64,000 nt of DNA. Source: Calamus simplicifolius (lineage: Eukaryota > Streptophyta > Magnoliopsida > Arecales > Arecaceae). Below, piece after piece: positions 22,600-33,120 of this stretch (its first letter is position 1; the number at the start of each line of letters is the position of its first letter). The stretch is taken from the NCBI GenBank assembly GCA_900491605.1, contig UESW01004361.1, forward strand, positions 808,475-872,474, in the 5' to 3' direction. Both the position numbers and the translations under genes were made by a program. The notes beneath the pieces are model-generated. The model was not told where the DNA came from. It saw only the letters and a program-made list of their open reading frames with translations, and ran no database searches.

Positions 22600-23265
22600 G
22601 CTCGGGGAAAACGAACTACAGGAAGTTTGGAAGAGCCGAGCTATGGAAGCTCGGGAGAAGCTGAGCTATGGGAGCCCGGTAGAGCCGAGCTATGAAAACC
22701 CGGGGAGGCCGAGCTACGAAAGCTCGCGAAGGCCGAGCTACGGGAGCCCGGGGAAGCCGAGCTACGGAAGCTCGGGGGAGCTGAGCTATGGGAGCTCGGG
22801 AGAGCAGAGCTATGGAAGCTCGGGGAAACTGAGCTACGGAAGCTTGGGAAAGCTGAGCTATGGGAGCTCGGAAGAGACGAGCTACGGAAGCTCGAGAGAG
22901 CCGAGCTATGGGAGCTCAGGAGAGGCGAGCTATGGAAGCTCGGGGAAGCCAAGCTATGGGAGCTCGGGAGAGACGAGCTACGGAAGCTCGAGAGAGCCGA
23001 GCTATGGGAGCTCGGGAGAGCCGAGCTATGGAAGCTCGGGGAAACTGAGCTACAGAAGCTTGGGGAAGCCGAGCTATGGGAGCTCGGGAGAGACGAGCTA
23101 CGAAAGCTCGAGAGAGCCGAGCTATGGGAGCTCGGGAGAGGCAAGCTATGGAAGCTCGGGGAAGCCGAGCTATGGGAGCTCGGGAGAGACGAGCTACAGA
23201 AGCTCGAGAGAGCCGAGCTATGGGAGCTCGGGAGAGGCAAGCTACTGGAAGCTCGGGGGAGATGA
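22600..23265 (+). repeat. 24-bp minisatellite in Tat LTR
   Basis: About 27 units of 24 bp of the type GAGCTATGGGAGCTCGGGAG, slightly diverged. Because 24 is divisible by three, several frames stay open across the array and give false repeat proteins (a Tyr-Gly-Ser-Ser pattern on the plus strand). No promoter or start context supports a gene. Confidence 0.9.
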
Positions 23266-23629
23266 AAGGAGGAAGTCGGTCTTAGCCTTCTCGCACGGAT
23301 ATTAATGCAATGATGATTTTACCCCCCAACACATGCCCTCCACTCCCTAGTTTGAAGCGTAGGTTCGGGCATAGGGAGTATAGGTCCAGGTGGCACGCTT
23401 TGTGTGGGGTGATTTGATTTAGACAGCCTGCGCAATGATGCTCTAATTAATGCGGTAGGGTTCTCGTGCCTTCGTGGGTAAGGCTTCTCCGAGAGTGATG
23501 GTTGGGAATGCGCCACGTTGCGAATCCCGATCGATCCGGCGTTTGTCGAGGCAGTTCTGGACGCCTCGGGGGGTCGCCCCGTCTTCTCAAGGTGGCTTCC
23601 TTAGCGGGGAAGCAAAGCAATAGCCGCGC

Positions 23630-23638
23630 TATATATAT
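23630..23638 (+). promoter_or_regulatory. TATA box for the antisense ORF
   Basis: TATATATAT lies 97 bases upstream of ATG 23735. It suggests that the antisense ORF has its own promoter, on the strand opposite to the retroelement. Confidence 0.5.
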
Positions 23639-23734
23639 GCATGTTTGCAGCATCCTTTCATTTTGTTTTTGAAGAGTTTTGTCTTTCGCCCTTCGCGACA
23701 CCCGTTGTTTTGCCTGGAGTTTTTCTCAGTTAAG

Positions 23735-26622
23735 ATGATGATGAGTCCCAACGACGTGGTTTTAGAGATCATCGCTGAGGATTTGGAAAGGATTCATCAG
23801 AGGTATGGCTTGCCCTCAGATGTCATTCTGTGGGTGCCGGAGTCCGGAGATAGGGTCTCACGAGATCTGGAGTCTGGGGTCTTCGTTTATGAAGACAGCT
23901 TGAAAGCAGGCTTCCGCTTTCCTCTCCATCCCTTGGTGAAGGAAATCATGACTCATTATAACATCTGCCCGGCGATGGTGGCCCCAAATAGTTGGCGAAG
24001 CATCATCGGATTTATCTCAATGTGCCACCAAATTCAAATTGTTGCCACTCTTCCCCTTTTCCGTGCCTGCTATCATATGATACTTGGGAGGAAATCAGAG
24101 TGGCCCTATATTGGACCCCGGAGGTCCTTCAATGTTATTGTGGATAAGCCGTCCTCTATAAAGGGATGGAAGAGCCGGTTTGTTATCGCAGAGGGGAACA
24201 TTGGTTCCGACTTCCCTCAGAAATGGGGGAACTTTGTTAGGGATGCGGAAACACATCCAATTTTGTCAGCGCAGGAGGAGAGGGATTTGGACGTCCTTCG
24301 CAATGGCCAAGTGTTTTCGGCCAACGACCTGTTATCGGAGGGAGTCCTCTTCGCAGCCGGGCTCAGCCCCTGGACCCGCAAGGTGAGTCCTTCCTTTACC
24401 TTTTTCGATGTGTTTTCTCGATGAATGTGTTTGGATCTGATCGCATATATTTCATTCTTTTAGCCAAGAGGTCGGCATTGTCGAGCCTCACCAAGAGAAA
24501 GAGAGGAAAGTGCCCAGGGGAGAGCAGCGGCGCGGATAGTGGTAGGCCTGAGAAAAGGGCTCATACCTCCGCAAGAAGCCCGCCGGACGCCGGGGCGGTC
24601 ACGACAGGAGCACCGGGGGCGAAGGAGGATCCAGGGAGAACAGCTATGATCCCTTGCCCTCCCGTGTTGGAGATATCGGATAGTTCAGATGAGGCTCCGT
24701 TGGTTCGTCTGACTGCGTCCCCTATGAAAGAGGAACCGACAATGGATCTGGCGGAAGTGGTCGTTTCTGGGGGGCCTTCCATCTCCGCGGGACCACTACT
24801 GGCTCCAGTAGGAGAGGGAGAGGGGACAGCTGCAGCCGATGAGGTTCAGGGAGAGCTCCCTCTTGGTCTCCCTGTGGGGGAGTCCAGTGGTAGTGATGCT
24901 GGGTCGCCCGCGGCAGTTCAAGGAGCGGGCCAGACAGAGGCTTCGGCGGAGCCTGCAGGGGAGGCGCAGGTGATAGCGATGGAAGGAGGTGCGACGGAAG
25001 AGGGGTCACAGCGGGGTAAGGGTCCCGCGATGGAAACTCCTCCGAGAAGGATTTTGGGGAGGCTGGCGCTTGGGTTGGCCGAGTTATCCGAAGAAACCCA
25101 GGCTAGGGCACTGATAGAAGAGGCTGGGAGGTTGAAGGCCTCTCAGGCGGAGGTCACCCAGGTTGGTCCCTCAGGCGGGGTTGGTCAACCCAGTAGCTCA
25201 AGCGCTGGTGTTGAGGAGGCGTTTTCTGCCATGATGAGGTCGGCCTTGTATCCGGGTGCTGATCCTTCGGTGGATAGATTTGCGGATTTGGAACTGGTTG
25301 ATGTCGCGTTTGGGCAGCAGGGAGTGGCCGAAAGTATCCACCTTCTTCCTGATATCGACAATCCGACCCTCATGAAGATGATGCGGGCCTATGCATCTCG
25401 GGTGAGTTACTGTTCTTTGGCAGCGGATGCTTTCTGATTGACCTGATCGTGGATTTTTACTCATCTGTTGTCCTACAGAGTGTCCTGCTTTCTCGAGCGA
25501 TGTGCTGGCATCTGAGTTTGGCGACAGGGGCTAGCATTCAGGCCAGGAGAGACAACGCTGAACTTCGATCGCGAGTGGCAGTGTCTGAGAAGTTCGAGGA
25601 ACTTCTAGCCAGTAGCAACAAAGGTTTGGAGGGGATGAAGGCGACGTATTAGGCCGCTCTAGCCGAAGCGTCCAAGCAGAAAGGCAGAGCAGAGGAGTTG
25701 CAGGGACTCCTGGCGAAGAATGAAGATGCGTGCCTGGAGCTGGCTAGAGTTGAGTCCAAACACTCCGCGGAGGTGGCGGCGATGCAGCGGGAACATAGTG
25801 AGAGCTTGGGTCAGCTGGGAAGGGAAGCTGCCGACGAGAGAAGGTGTCTGACTAGAATGCTCGATGAAATGGAGGAGAAGTTGAAGCGGTGCGATGGCAA
25901 AATTGCTCACTTGAGGGAGGGCGCTAAATAGCACCAAGGGACGATAGCTCGGGTGAGCAACGAGCTATCCCAAGCTCGGGAGGAGGCCGGGCCAAACAGT
26001 TAAGGATCAATACTCTGCAGGAGAGAGTTGAGCTGATCGGGGCTGACAGAACAAGAGCCAGGGGTGAGGCTGAGGAGCTGACCAAGAGGTTGGCCAGACG
26101 AGAGGAGGAAGTGCGATCTCATTCCCCCTTTTTAGCTTCTTCTGTTGATCTCTTATGATTCTGACTAACTTTGGTTTTTAGATGGCGAAGTTAGGGTTGG
26201 AGAATCGGGCTCTCCAAGGCAAGCTTGCGTCTAGCCGCAATAAGAGCTCAGAACTCGAGGTGCGGTCCGGCGAGTTTGAGGAGCAAAATGCTATTCTGCG
26301 GGCTCAAGTTGCGGAGGCTGAGAAGCAAGTCGCTGAGACCAAAGTGCAGCTCGCCATAATCAAGGGAGAACGGGACGCGATCAGCGTTGACTCCTTCCAA
26401 CTTGAAATGGAAGAGTGCAAGGACAAGATATCCAGTGAGCACCCAGAATGAGATCTCTCTTTTCTGGATATTGAAGCTCCCGATGACGGTGAGTCCGAAG
26501 GAGAAGAGGAGGATGAATATATCGACGTCTCCGATACCGATCCTGGTGCTGCTCCGGGTCCCAGCAAAGCCGCAGCTTCTGAGGAACGATCGCAAACTGC
26601 CGCTAAAGGGGCAAGGTATTAG
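23735..26622 (+). pseudogene. Antisense spliced ORF of Tat element (putative gypsy type transposon family, PF04195-like)
   Basis: Exon 1 (23735-24382, 216 codons) has the signature of the plant 'putative gypsy type transposon' family: FKAGxRFPLHP-like KAGFRFPLHPLV, then SWRSIIGFISMC and a KGWKSRFV motif. It ends at AAG|GTGAGT. Exon 2 starts after TTCTTTTAG at 24464, is rich in Gly, Ser and acidic residues and ends CGG|GTGAGT at 25401. Exon 3 starts after CCTACAG at 25479 and, with exon 4 from 26182 (after TTTTTAG), encodes a long heptad-rich coiled coil and an acidic tail. Stops occur at about 25650, 25929 and 26449, and the phase does not carry across the first intron, so this copy is probably dead. 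Its function is not established in any lineage. Confidence 0.75.
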
Positions 26623-26859
26623 AAATAGGTGAATCTAGTCACACTTCTATGGATGTAACCGAGGGCTCCTCCAAAACTGATGTGGTTCCCAGCCTTTAAG
26701 AGCCACCTATATGTTTTGCTTTCTAAAAATTTGATTGATGTCTCTCAATGAATGAATTTTTTGTTTCTATTTGAGTGTTTTTCTTTGGACGGCCTTTTGT
26801 TCCAAATCTCGCCTCAATTGTGGACTTGAGAAATGAAGCCAGTCGGTTAAAACCGCCGG

Positions 26860-27055
26860 ACAAGGTAGGTCGGCTAGGGCCATCGAGCAAGGTAGGTCGG
26901 CTAGGGCCGACGGGCAAAATAGGTCGGCTAGGGCCGACAAGCAAAATAGGTCGGCTAGGGCCGACGGGTAACGTAGGTCGGCTAGGGCCGATGAGCAAAG
27001 TAGGTCGGCTGGGGCCGACGAGCAAAGTAGGTCGGCTGGGGCCGACATATGAGGG
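26860..27055 (+). repeat. 27-bp minisatellite, GTAGGTCGGCTAGGGCCGAC units
   Basis: About seven units of roughly 27 bp. Each contains GTCGGCTAGGGCCGAC, an inverted repeat able to form a small hairpin. The array starts about 100 bases after the end of the antisense ORF. Confidence 0.85.
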
Positions 27056-27652
27056 TGGTCGTCGAAATGTTTTTCGCTTCCTTTGGTCAATTCATCTTTC
27101 GTTGAGTGAAAGAAAAGTTTGCGTAGCCTTCGCGCTCGTTCTTCTTTGAGAAGCTCGATTTTGTCGCACAAGTTTTCCGAGCGACCAACTTTGTCAGGGA
27201 GCGATCGGTGGACAATCGGTTTTCGTGCTTTTTTGCGGTTCTGCCAGCGCTCTGCCACTCTGTAGGGAAGTCGGTTTTTATTTCACCAAAATGGATGATA
27301 CAACACTATAGGTTGAGAAAAGTTGTTCTGGTGCTTTCCGGAAGGTGCTCCTTTCCCATGTGGGCCATTTTGACGTACGGCGCACGCAGCCGTTTACCAT
27401 TGAAGGACATTATTTTCGTAGGACGGTCCCCTGATCCTGCCAGTTTCCATGATGCCAGTTGACAATCCTCTGCATTTAATGACCGTGATTCGGGATTAAG
27501 AGGAAATCTTCGCATGCATCATAGTTCAGGCGGTGGGCTCGGTGCGTAATAGGGTGCTGCTTTCATCCTAGGAGGCCACGTGGAGGTGTGGCCCAGGTGT
27601 TCGAATCTCAGGGCTTATAGCCTTGGTAATTATTTTCGATCCATTTTTGGCC
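27056..27652. other. Tat internal spacer, no gene seen
   Basis: Non-repetitive spacer between the first minisatellite and the second TATA box. No credible reading frame is present. Confidence 0.4.
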
Positions 27653-28476
27653 TATAAAAAAGGGAGAGTGGGGTAGTGTTAAGTCATCCCCAAAAGTTTC
27701 TTTTCCACCGGAGCTTTCATCATGCTCGTTTCTCTACTGCTGCGAGTGGGAGGACTGAGCTTTTCTCTTGTAAGCTCCTTGCCTCCGGATAGTTGGGGCG
27801 ATGAAGGAGCTGCCGAAGGATGGCTCGCCCTTAGGGGATGAGTCCTGGAGATCATATGGAGAGCGCACATAGAGGACGCAGAGATCACACGGAGAGCGCA
27901 CACATACTCTTTCCATGTGACCTTTGTGGTTCCCCTTTGGGGACGCATGGTAGGGAGTGCACGCAGTCTCCCCATGGTTTGAGTGAATTTTGCCTCCTCC
28001 CCCGATTTGGATCTCTGGGCTCATCCGCCTGGAGAATCTTTTGCCACATGGGGAGGAGGTGAAAGTGTGCCGCCCGCCGACACCTTGTCCTTGAGCCAAG
28101 GCGAGGTAGGGCGGCGCACACTCGGTTTGGGAGAGCATTCCGACGCCAGGGTCCGCTGGCTTCCTACCTGCTCGCCGGGGGTCCCTCGATGGGGTGGTCT
28201 GGGATGGCCATCCTGATATCTCGGTTGGGTCACCGAGATATCATTATTGACTGAAGCTGGCCATAACATTGGTCCAAGTCGCCCGGCCATTATCGGCTCG
28301 AGCTGACTGGATGCGGCTCATCTGGTTCGGCAGTCCGGACGTCGGAGCATCACAGTTGCCCAGATCTGCTTTGGAGCAGTTGCCTGAGCTTTGTACTTGT
28401 CTTTATTTTATGCATTTCGATGCTCTTGTAACGCCTTTCAGGCATTTGTAATTGGTTTTAATGGCAGTGAAATAAA
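27653..28476 (+). other. Gene-like module without clear product (TATA to AATAAA)
   Basis: TATAAAAA at 27653-27660 is followed by a leader with ATG at about 27721 and, 800 bases on, by AATAAA at 28471-28476. In between, short frames and imperfect repeats of GGAGAGCGCACA (27855-27905) are seen but no domain. The module is flanked on both sides by minisatellites, like the modules at 23630 and 29588. It may be a decayed second transcription unit. Confidence 0.35.
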
Positions 28477-28689
28477 GAGAGTTCTGTTCTATTTCTTGAT
28501 CTTTCTCTTTTGTGCCGAGTTTGTTGTTATTGGTTATGGGGTACAAAGGCGTTTCGCTTGTTCTTAAGCGAGGATACCGCGCTATTCGAACTAGTTGAGG
28601 TTCACAAGCAACGGTCTGGAGATTGTTCGGTGGAATACGTTCTTTATCTCGATTCGACACTTGGTGATTTATGTCTTACTCGAATATTC

Positions 28690-29165
28690 GTGGCTTGGCC
28701 TTGCCGAAGCTCAAAAAAATCTTACTTGGCCTTGCCAAGGTTCGGAGAGTTTGTAGCTCGGCGCAGCCGAGGTTCGGAGAACTTTTTACTTGGCCCTGCC
28801 AAGGTTCGGAGAATTTGTTGCTCGGCCCAGCCGAGGTTTGGAGAATATTTTACTTGGCCTTGCTAAGGTTCGGAGAAGTTGTAGCTCGGCCCAGCCGAGG
28901 TTCGAAGAATATTTTACTTGACCCTGCCAAGGTTCGGAGAATTTGTTGCTCGGCCCAGCTGAGGTTCGGAGAATTTTTACTTGGCCCTGCCAAGGTTCGG
29001 AGAATTTGTTGCTCGGCCCAGCCGAGGTTAGGAGAATATTTTATTGGCCCTGCCAAGGTTCGGAGAAGTTGTAGCTCGGCCCAGCCGAGGTTCGGAGAAC
29101 TTTTTACTTGGCCCTGCCAAGGTTCGGAGAAGTTGTAGCTCGGCGCAGCCAAGGCTCGGAAATTT
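28690..29165 (+). repeat. 63-bp minisatellite, first array
   Basis: About seven units alternating TTGGCCCTGCCAAGGTTCGG and CTCGGCCCAGCCGAGGTTCGG joined by AT-rich AGAATATTTTACT or AGAATTTGTTG. Each half-unit holds a near-perfect inverted repeat, CTTGGCCCTGCCAAG or CTCGGCCCAGCCGAG. Long open frames over it on both strands are artefacts of the repeat. Confidence 0.9.
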
Positions 29166-29587
29166 GGGGTCAGAGAAATGACTTAGTTGCCACTGCGAGC
29201 CGTAGTGTTAGGTCCCTACGGCGCTTGGCGAAGGGCATCAAGACGGGATGGGCAGCACATAGCCATGCTCTTTATGTATGACATTATTCCTCCCGAGGGA
29301 ACGAGTCACCGCCAAGCGTCGGATTTCTTTCTTTTTTGCTCTTCCCGAGAAGGGGGCCAGCTTTAAAAGAGCTTGGGGAAGTGTTGGGAGCATTTATTAC
29401 GGGGGGCCGGCAGATTGGGAAGTACTCTGTTCCGAGGGGGTTCCCGAGTAGCCCGTATGTGTTTACCGATCCTCCTCGGGATGGGGCATGGCCCTTTGGA
29501 TTCCGCAGGCGCTAAAGCGACGACACGTGGCGAGTTCTCGTAGGTCGGTGGCTACGGCACGACTGATTGAGATACTTGTCTGGCAAG
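29166..29587. other. Tat internal spacer
   Basis: Non-coding spacer between the minisatellite and the third TATA box; no domain seen. Confidence 0.4.
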
Positions 29588-29958
29588 TATAAATATGACC
29601 GAGGGATGTTGGCCTTAGCCATCCCTCGTTTTAGGTCTTGAAATTGCATTAGATCATGGCTTCTCAAGGGTGATCCTTCGAAGAGTTACGTTGATCACTT
29701 GACTATCTGTTACACCCGCAAAGGGGGCATACCACAATCACTATTGATGGGTTGGGTCTGGCGTCGACCCTTGCGAGCCAAGAGCAGCTCGTAAAGGTCG
29801 TCGAGGAGTACGTAGATGTCTCTACTTGGGAGACGAAGGCCCTGCGCTGGGTGGCGGACCGGCAGAGGGAGGAGATTGCATCGCTCTGCCAACAGGTCGC
29901 CGACCTCACCGAGCGGCTGGAGGACCTACTGGCGTCCGGGAGCGATGCCGAATCTTAG
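29588..29958 (+). other. Third TATA module with short coiled-coil ORF
   Basis: TATAAATAT at 29588 precedes an open frame that ends at 29958. Its last 65 codons read as a charged, heptad-like helix (ADRQREEIASLCQQVADL) ending in acidic residues, much like the C-terminal end of the antisense ORF at 26182-26622. A start codon in this frame was not found: the first ATG, near 29656, leads only to a six-codon frame. It may be the final exon of a related antisense gene. Nothing shows it is translated. Confidence 0.4.
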
Positions 29959-30439
29959 ATGGGGCCTCCTTTACTTCTTGTTTTTGCTTTTTCTGTTTCT
30001 TTTTGTACTCCCTTTCCTCCATCAATGAAAGAGGGGCTTGTTTGGACAATTTTCTTATCTCAAGAGTTTTTAGCTTTAAAAATGCCATTCGCATAATAGT
30101 TGGGGAGTCAGTGTGGCTCCACTTTTTTCATGCGCCGAGTCATGGCTCGGTTTGGGATAGACGCTTTGTTCAGCAAGTTATAGGGGTGTTGCCAAAAAGC
30201 TTTAGTAGCGAAGAGGGGACCTTCCCGGCTTTTGCTCGGGGTCCGCGGTTGGTTTTGTGGGACTTTATTGGACCCTTTAGGGGTTTGCCGAAGGCACATC
30301 CTTTGTGCGCGCTGATTATTTTTCGAGTAGCGTGCCTCTTTTTAAACCGTCGGGAGTTTTGGGGACTATTTGGAAGTCCTTCGGCTTTAATCGGGGCATG
30401 CGTACTTTGGTTTTCCGCCGGTGTTTTAACCTGAAGAAA

Positions 30440-31620
30440 TTTTACTCGGCCTTGCCGAGGTTCGGAGAATACTTGGCCCGGCCAAGGTTTGGAGAATTTG
30501 TTGCTTGGCCCAGTCGAGGTTCGGAGAATATTTTACTTGGCCCTGCCAAGGTTTGGAGAATTCGTAGCTCGGCCCAGCCGAAGTTCGGAGAATATTTTAC
30601 TTGGCCCTGCCAAGGTTCGGAGAATTTGTTGCTCGGCCCAGCCGAGGTTCGGAGAATTTTTACTTGGCCCTGCCAAGGTTCGGAGAATTTGTTGCTCGGC
30701 CCAGCCGAGGTTCGGAGAATATTTTACTTGGCCCTGCCAAGGTTTAGAGAATTTGTTGCTCGGCCCAGCCGAGGTTCGGAGAATATTTTACTTGGCCCTG
30801 CCAAGGTTCGAAGAATTTGTTGCTCGGCCCAGCTAAGGTTCGGAGAATTTTTTTACTTGGCCCTGCCAAGGTTCGGAGAATTTGTTGCTCGGCCCAGCCG
30901 AGGTTCGGAGAATTTTTTTACTTGGCCCTACCAAGGTTCAGAGAATTTGTTGCTCGGCCCAGCCGAGGTTCGGAGAATTTTTTTACTTGGCCCTGCCAAG
31001 GTTCGGAGAATTTGTTGCTCGGCCCAGCCGAGGTTCCGAGAAATTTTACTTGGCCCTGCCAAGGTTCAGAGAATTTGTTGCTCGGCCCAGCCGAGGTTCG
31101 GAGAATATTTTACTTGGCCCTGCCAAGGTTCGGAGAATTTGTTGCTCGGCCCAGCCGAGGTTCGGAGAATATTTTATTTGGCCCTGCCAAGGTTCGGAGA
31201 ATTTGTTGCTCGGCCCAGCCGAGGTTCGGAGAATATTTTACTTGGCCCTGCCAAGGTTCGGAGAATTTGTTGCTCGGCCCAGCCGAGGTTCGGAGAATAT
31301 TTTGCTTAGCCCTGCCAAGGTTCGGAGAATTTGTTGCTCGGCCCAGCCGAGGTTCTGAGAATTTTTACTTGGCCCTGCCAAGGTTCGGAGAATTTGTTGC
31401 TTGGCCCAGCCGAGGTTCAGAGAATTTTTTACTTGGCCTGCCAAGGTTCGGAGAATTTGTTGCTCGGCCCAGCCGAGGTTCGGAGAATATTTTACTTGGC
31501 CCTGCCAAGGTTTGGAGAAGTTGTAGCTCAGCCCAGCCGAGGTTCGGAGAACTTTTTACTTGGCCCTGCCAAGGTTCGAAGAATTTTTACTTGGCCCTGC
31601 CAAGGTTCGGAGAATTCCTG
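30440..31620 (+). repeat. 63-bp minisatellite, second array
   Basis: About 19 units of the same type as at 28690-29165, with the same two inverted repeats per unit. Unit lengths vary by a few bases in the AT-rich spacers. Reading frames of over 300 codons across it are repeat artefacts. Confidence 0.9.
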
Positions 31621-31777
31621 TCCAGATAAGTAGCTCGGTCATGCCGAGGATTGGTAAGTAGCATCTATTTCTTTTTGCAACCTTTGGCAATGTAGTGCAT
31701 GATGATTCGTATTGAAAAAATGTGTCGACAGGAAGGTATAATGAGGCATATGAAAATAGACTTGGAGAGGACGTACC

Positions 31778-33118
31778 CTATTGATAATATTTTCGGAGAT
31801 TGTCCGAGTTCCACGTCCAGGGGATGGATTTTCCATTCAAATCTTGCAGCTTGTAGGTTTCCAGTCCAATGATCTCCGCCACTTGGTACGGGCCTTCCCA
31901 GTTCGGTGCCAGCTTTCCTTGTTCTAGTGGTTTGGAAACAGAGGCTTTTCGAAGAACAAGGTTGCCAGGCAAGAAGGCTTTTCCTTTGACTCTGGAGGCA
32001 TGGTAACGGGCCACCCTTTGTTGGTACGCAGCCACTCTGATCCGGGCCTTCTCTCTGATCTCCTCCACCAGGTCGAGGTTAGTGCGGAGCTGGTCGTCGC
32101 TAGCTTTCTCTGAGTAGCTTTCCATCCGCAATGATGGGAGACCTATTTCCACAGGGATAACGGCCTCCGTGCCGAAGGCCATCCGGAATGGGGTTTCACC
32201 TATCAGGATTCTCGGGGTGGTGCGGTAGGCCCATAGAACATGATGCAGCTCGTCCGCCCACCTGCCTTGAGCTCTGGAAAGGCGAGCTTTGATCCCCTGA
32301 AGGAGGGTCCTGTTGGTCACTTCAGCTGCTCCGTTGGCTTATGGAAGCCCGACCGAGGTAAGGTGGTGACGGATTCCATGCTCCTCACAGAACTGGCGGA
32401 ATTTGGAGTTATCGAACTGCTTACCGTTATCGGTGATTATGGTATGCGGGAGGCCGAATCGGCAGATGATGGACCTCCATACAAAGTCTCTGGCCCGTGC
32501 TTCGGTTATTTGTGCAACCCTTCCGCCTCGACTCATTTAGTGAAGTAATCAATGGCGACAAATAAGAATTTCCGTTGTCCAGTGGCAAGTGGGAATGGGC
32601 CGAGGATGTCCATCCCCCATTTGGCGAAAGGCCAGGCGGAGGATATGGAAACTAGTTCGGTGGAGGGGAGCCTTTGGATGCTTGAATGCCTCTGGCATGG
32701 GTCGCAGGCTCGGACTAGGTCGTCCGCATCCTTCTGCATGGTCGGTCAGTAATAGCCTTGTCGCAGTACCTTGTGGCATAGGGACCGACTTCCCAGATGG
32801 TTGCCGCAAATCCCCTCATGTACCTCGCGCAGAGCATAATCTGCTTCGGACGGCGAAGGCACCTGAGCAGTGGCATGGAGAATGACCGTTTGTAAAGCTA
32901 GTTGTCGATCAGCACATAGTGGGTGGCCTGAAGCTTCAGCTTTCTAGCTTCTTTCCGGTCGGGTGGAAGTGACCCCTCTTTGAGATATTTGAGGATAGGG
33001 TCGAACCATGATGGTTCGGCCTCAACTTGCATTATTCGGTCGGCTTTCGTGATGCTGGGCCTTTCCAGAGTCTGCAAGTGGAACTTTTGTTTGGCATCCA
33101 TCGACTCCGCGATCGCCA
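31778..33118 (-). pseudogene. Tat-type integrase and end of RNase H region
   Basis: Read on the minus strand from 33118. After a short linker comes the integrase zinc region with HEGICGNH and CDPCQRH. The catalytic core begins at KWGMDILGPFP, with TDNGKQFD supplying the second aspartate and NGAAEVTNRTL the glutamate. The C-terminal part has the GPYQV and KLQDLNGK segments typical of gypsy integrases. Stops at about 32749 (Trp to stop), 32536 and 32340 (Gln to stop), and possible frame changes, make it inactive. It is cut at its upstream end by the SIRE-type LTR at 33121. Confidence 0.85.
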
Positions 33119-33120
33119 AT

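Larger units (their letters stand above)
21253..23331 (-). repeat. 3' LTR of Tat-type element
   Basis: On the plus strand it runs from TGTTGCCGTCGGGATCC to ACCCCCCAACA, 2,079 bp including a 714-bp hAT insertion. The complement of 23332-23350 is purine-rich and abuts it, marking it as the 3' LTR of a minus-strand element. The segment GACCCTCCGACGCTCAAGTC recurs in the LARD LTRs at about 47460 and 51510, so the families share LTR sequence. Confidence 0.7.
21253..33120 (-). mobile_element. Ty3/gypsy Tat-type element, 3' half
   Basis: A minus-strand element. Its 3' LTR lies at 21253-23331, preceded in element sense by a purine tract (complement of 23332-23350). An antisense spliced ORF reads on the plus strand from 23735, followed by large minisatellites, and the integrase end of pol reads on the minus strand at 31778-33118. 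An extra ORF antisense to pol near the 3' LTR is a known trait of the Tat lineage. At 33121 the element is cut by a SIRE-type copia insertion. Its reverse transcriptase, gag and 5' LTR are not in the window. Confidence 0.75.

Noticed and set aside
22562..23305. 247-codon frame with Tyr-Gly-Ser-Ser repeats
   Set aside because: It is the translation of a 24-bp minisatellite in an LTR. The opposite strand and a second frame are equally open.
28690..31620. CRISPR-like regular repeats
   Set aside because: Units are contiguous and the spacers are themselves repeats; the genome is eukaryotic.
28671..31633. Long repeat proteins on both strands
   Set aside because: Artefacts of a 63-bp minisatellite whose unit length is a multiple of three; several frames are open at once.
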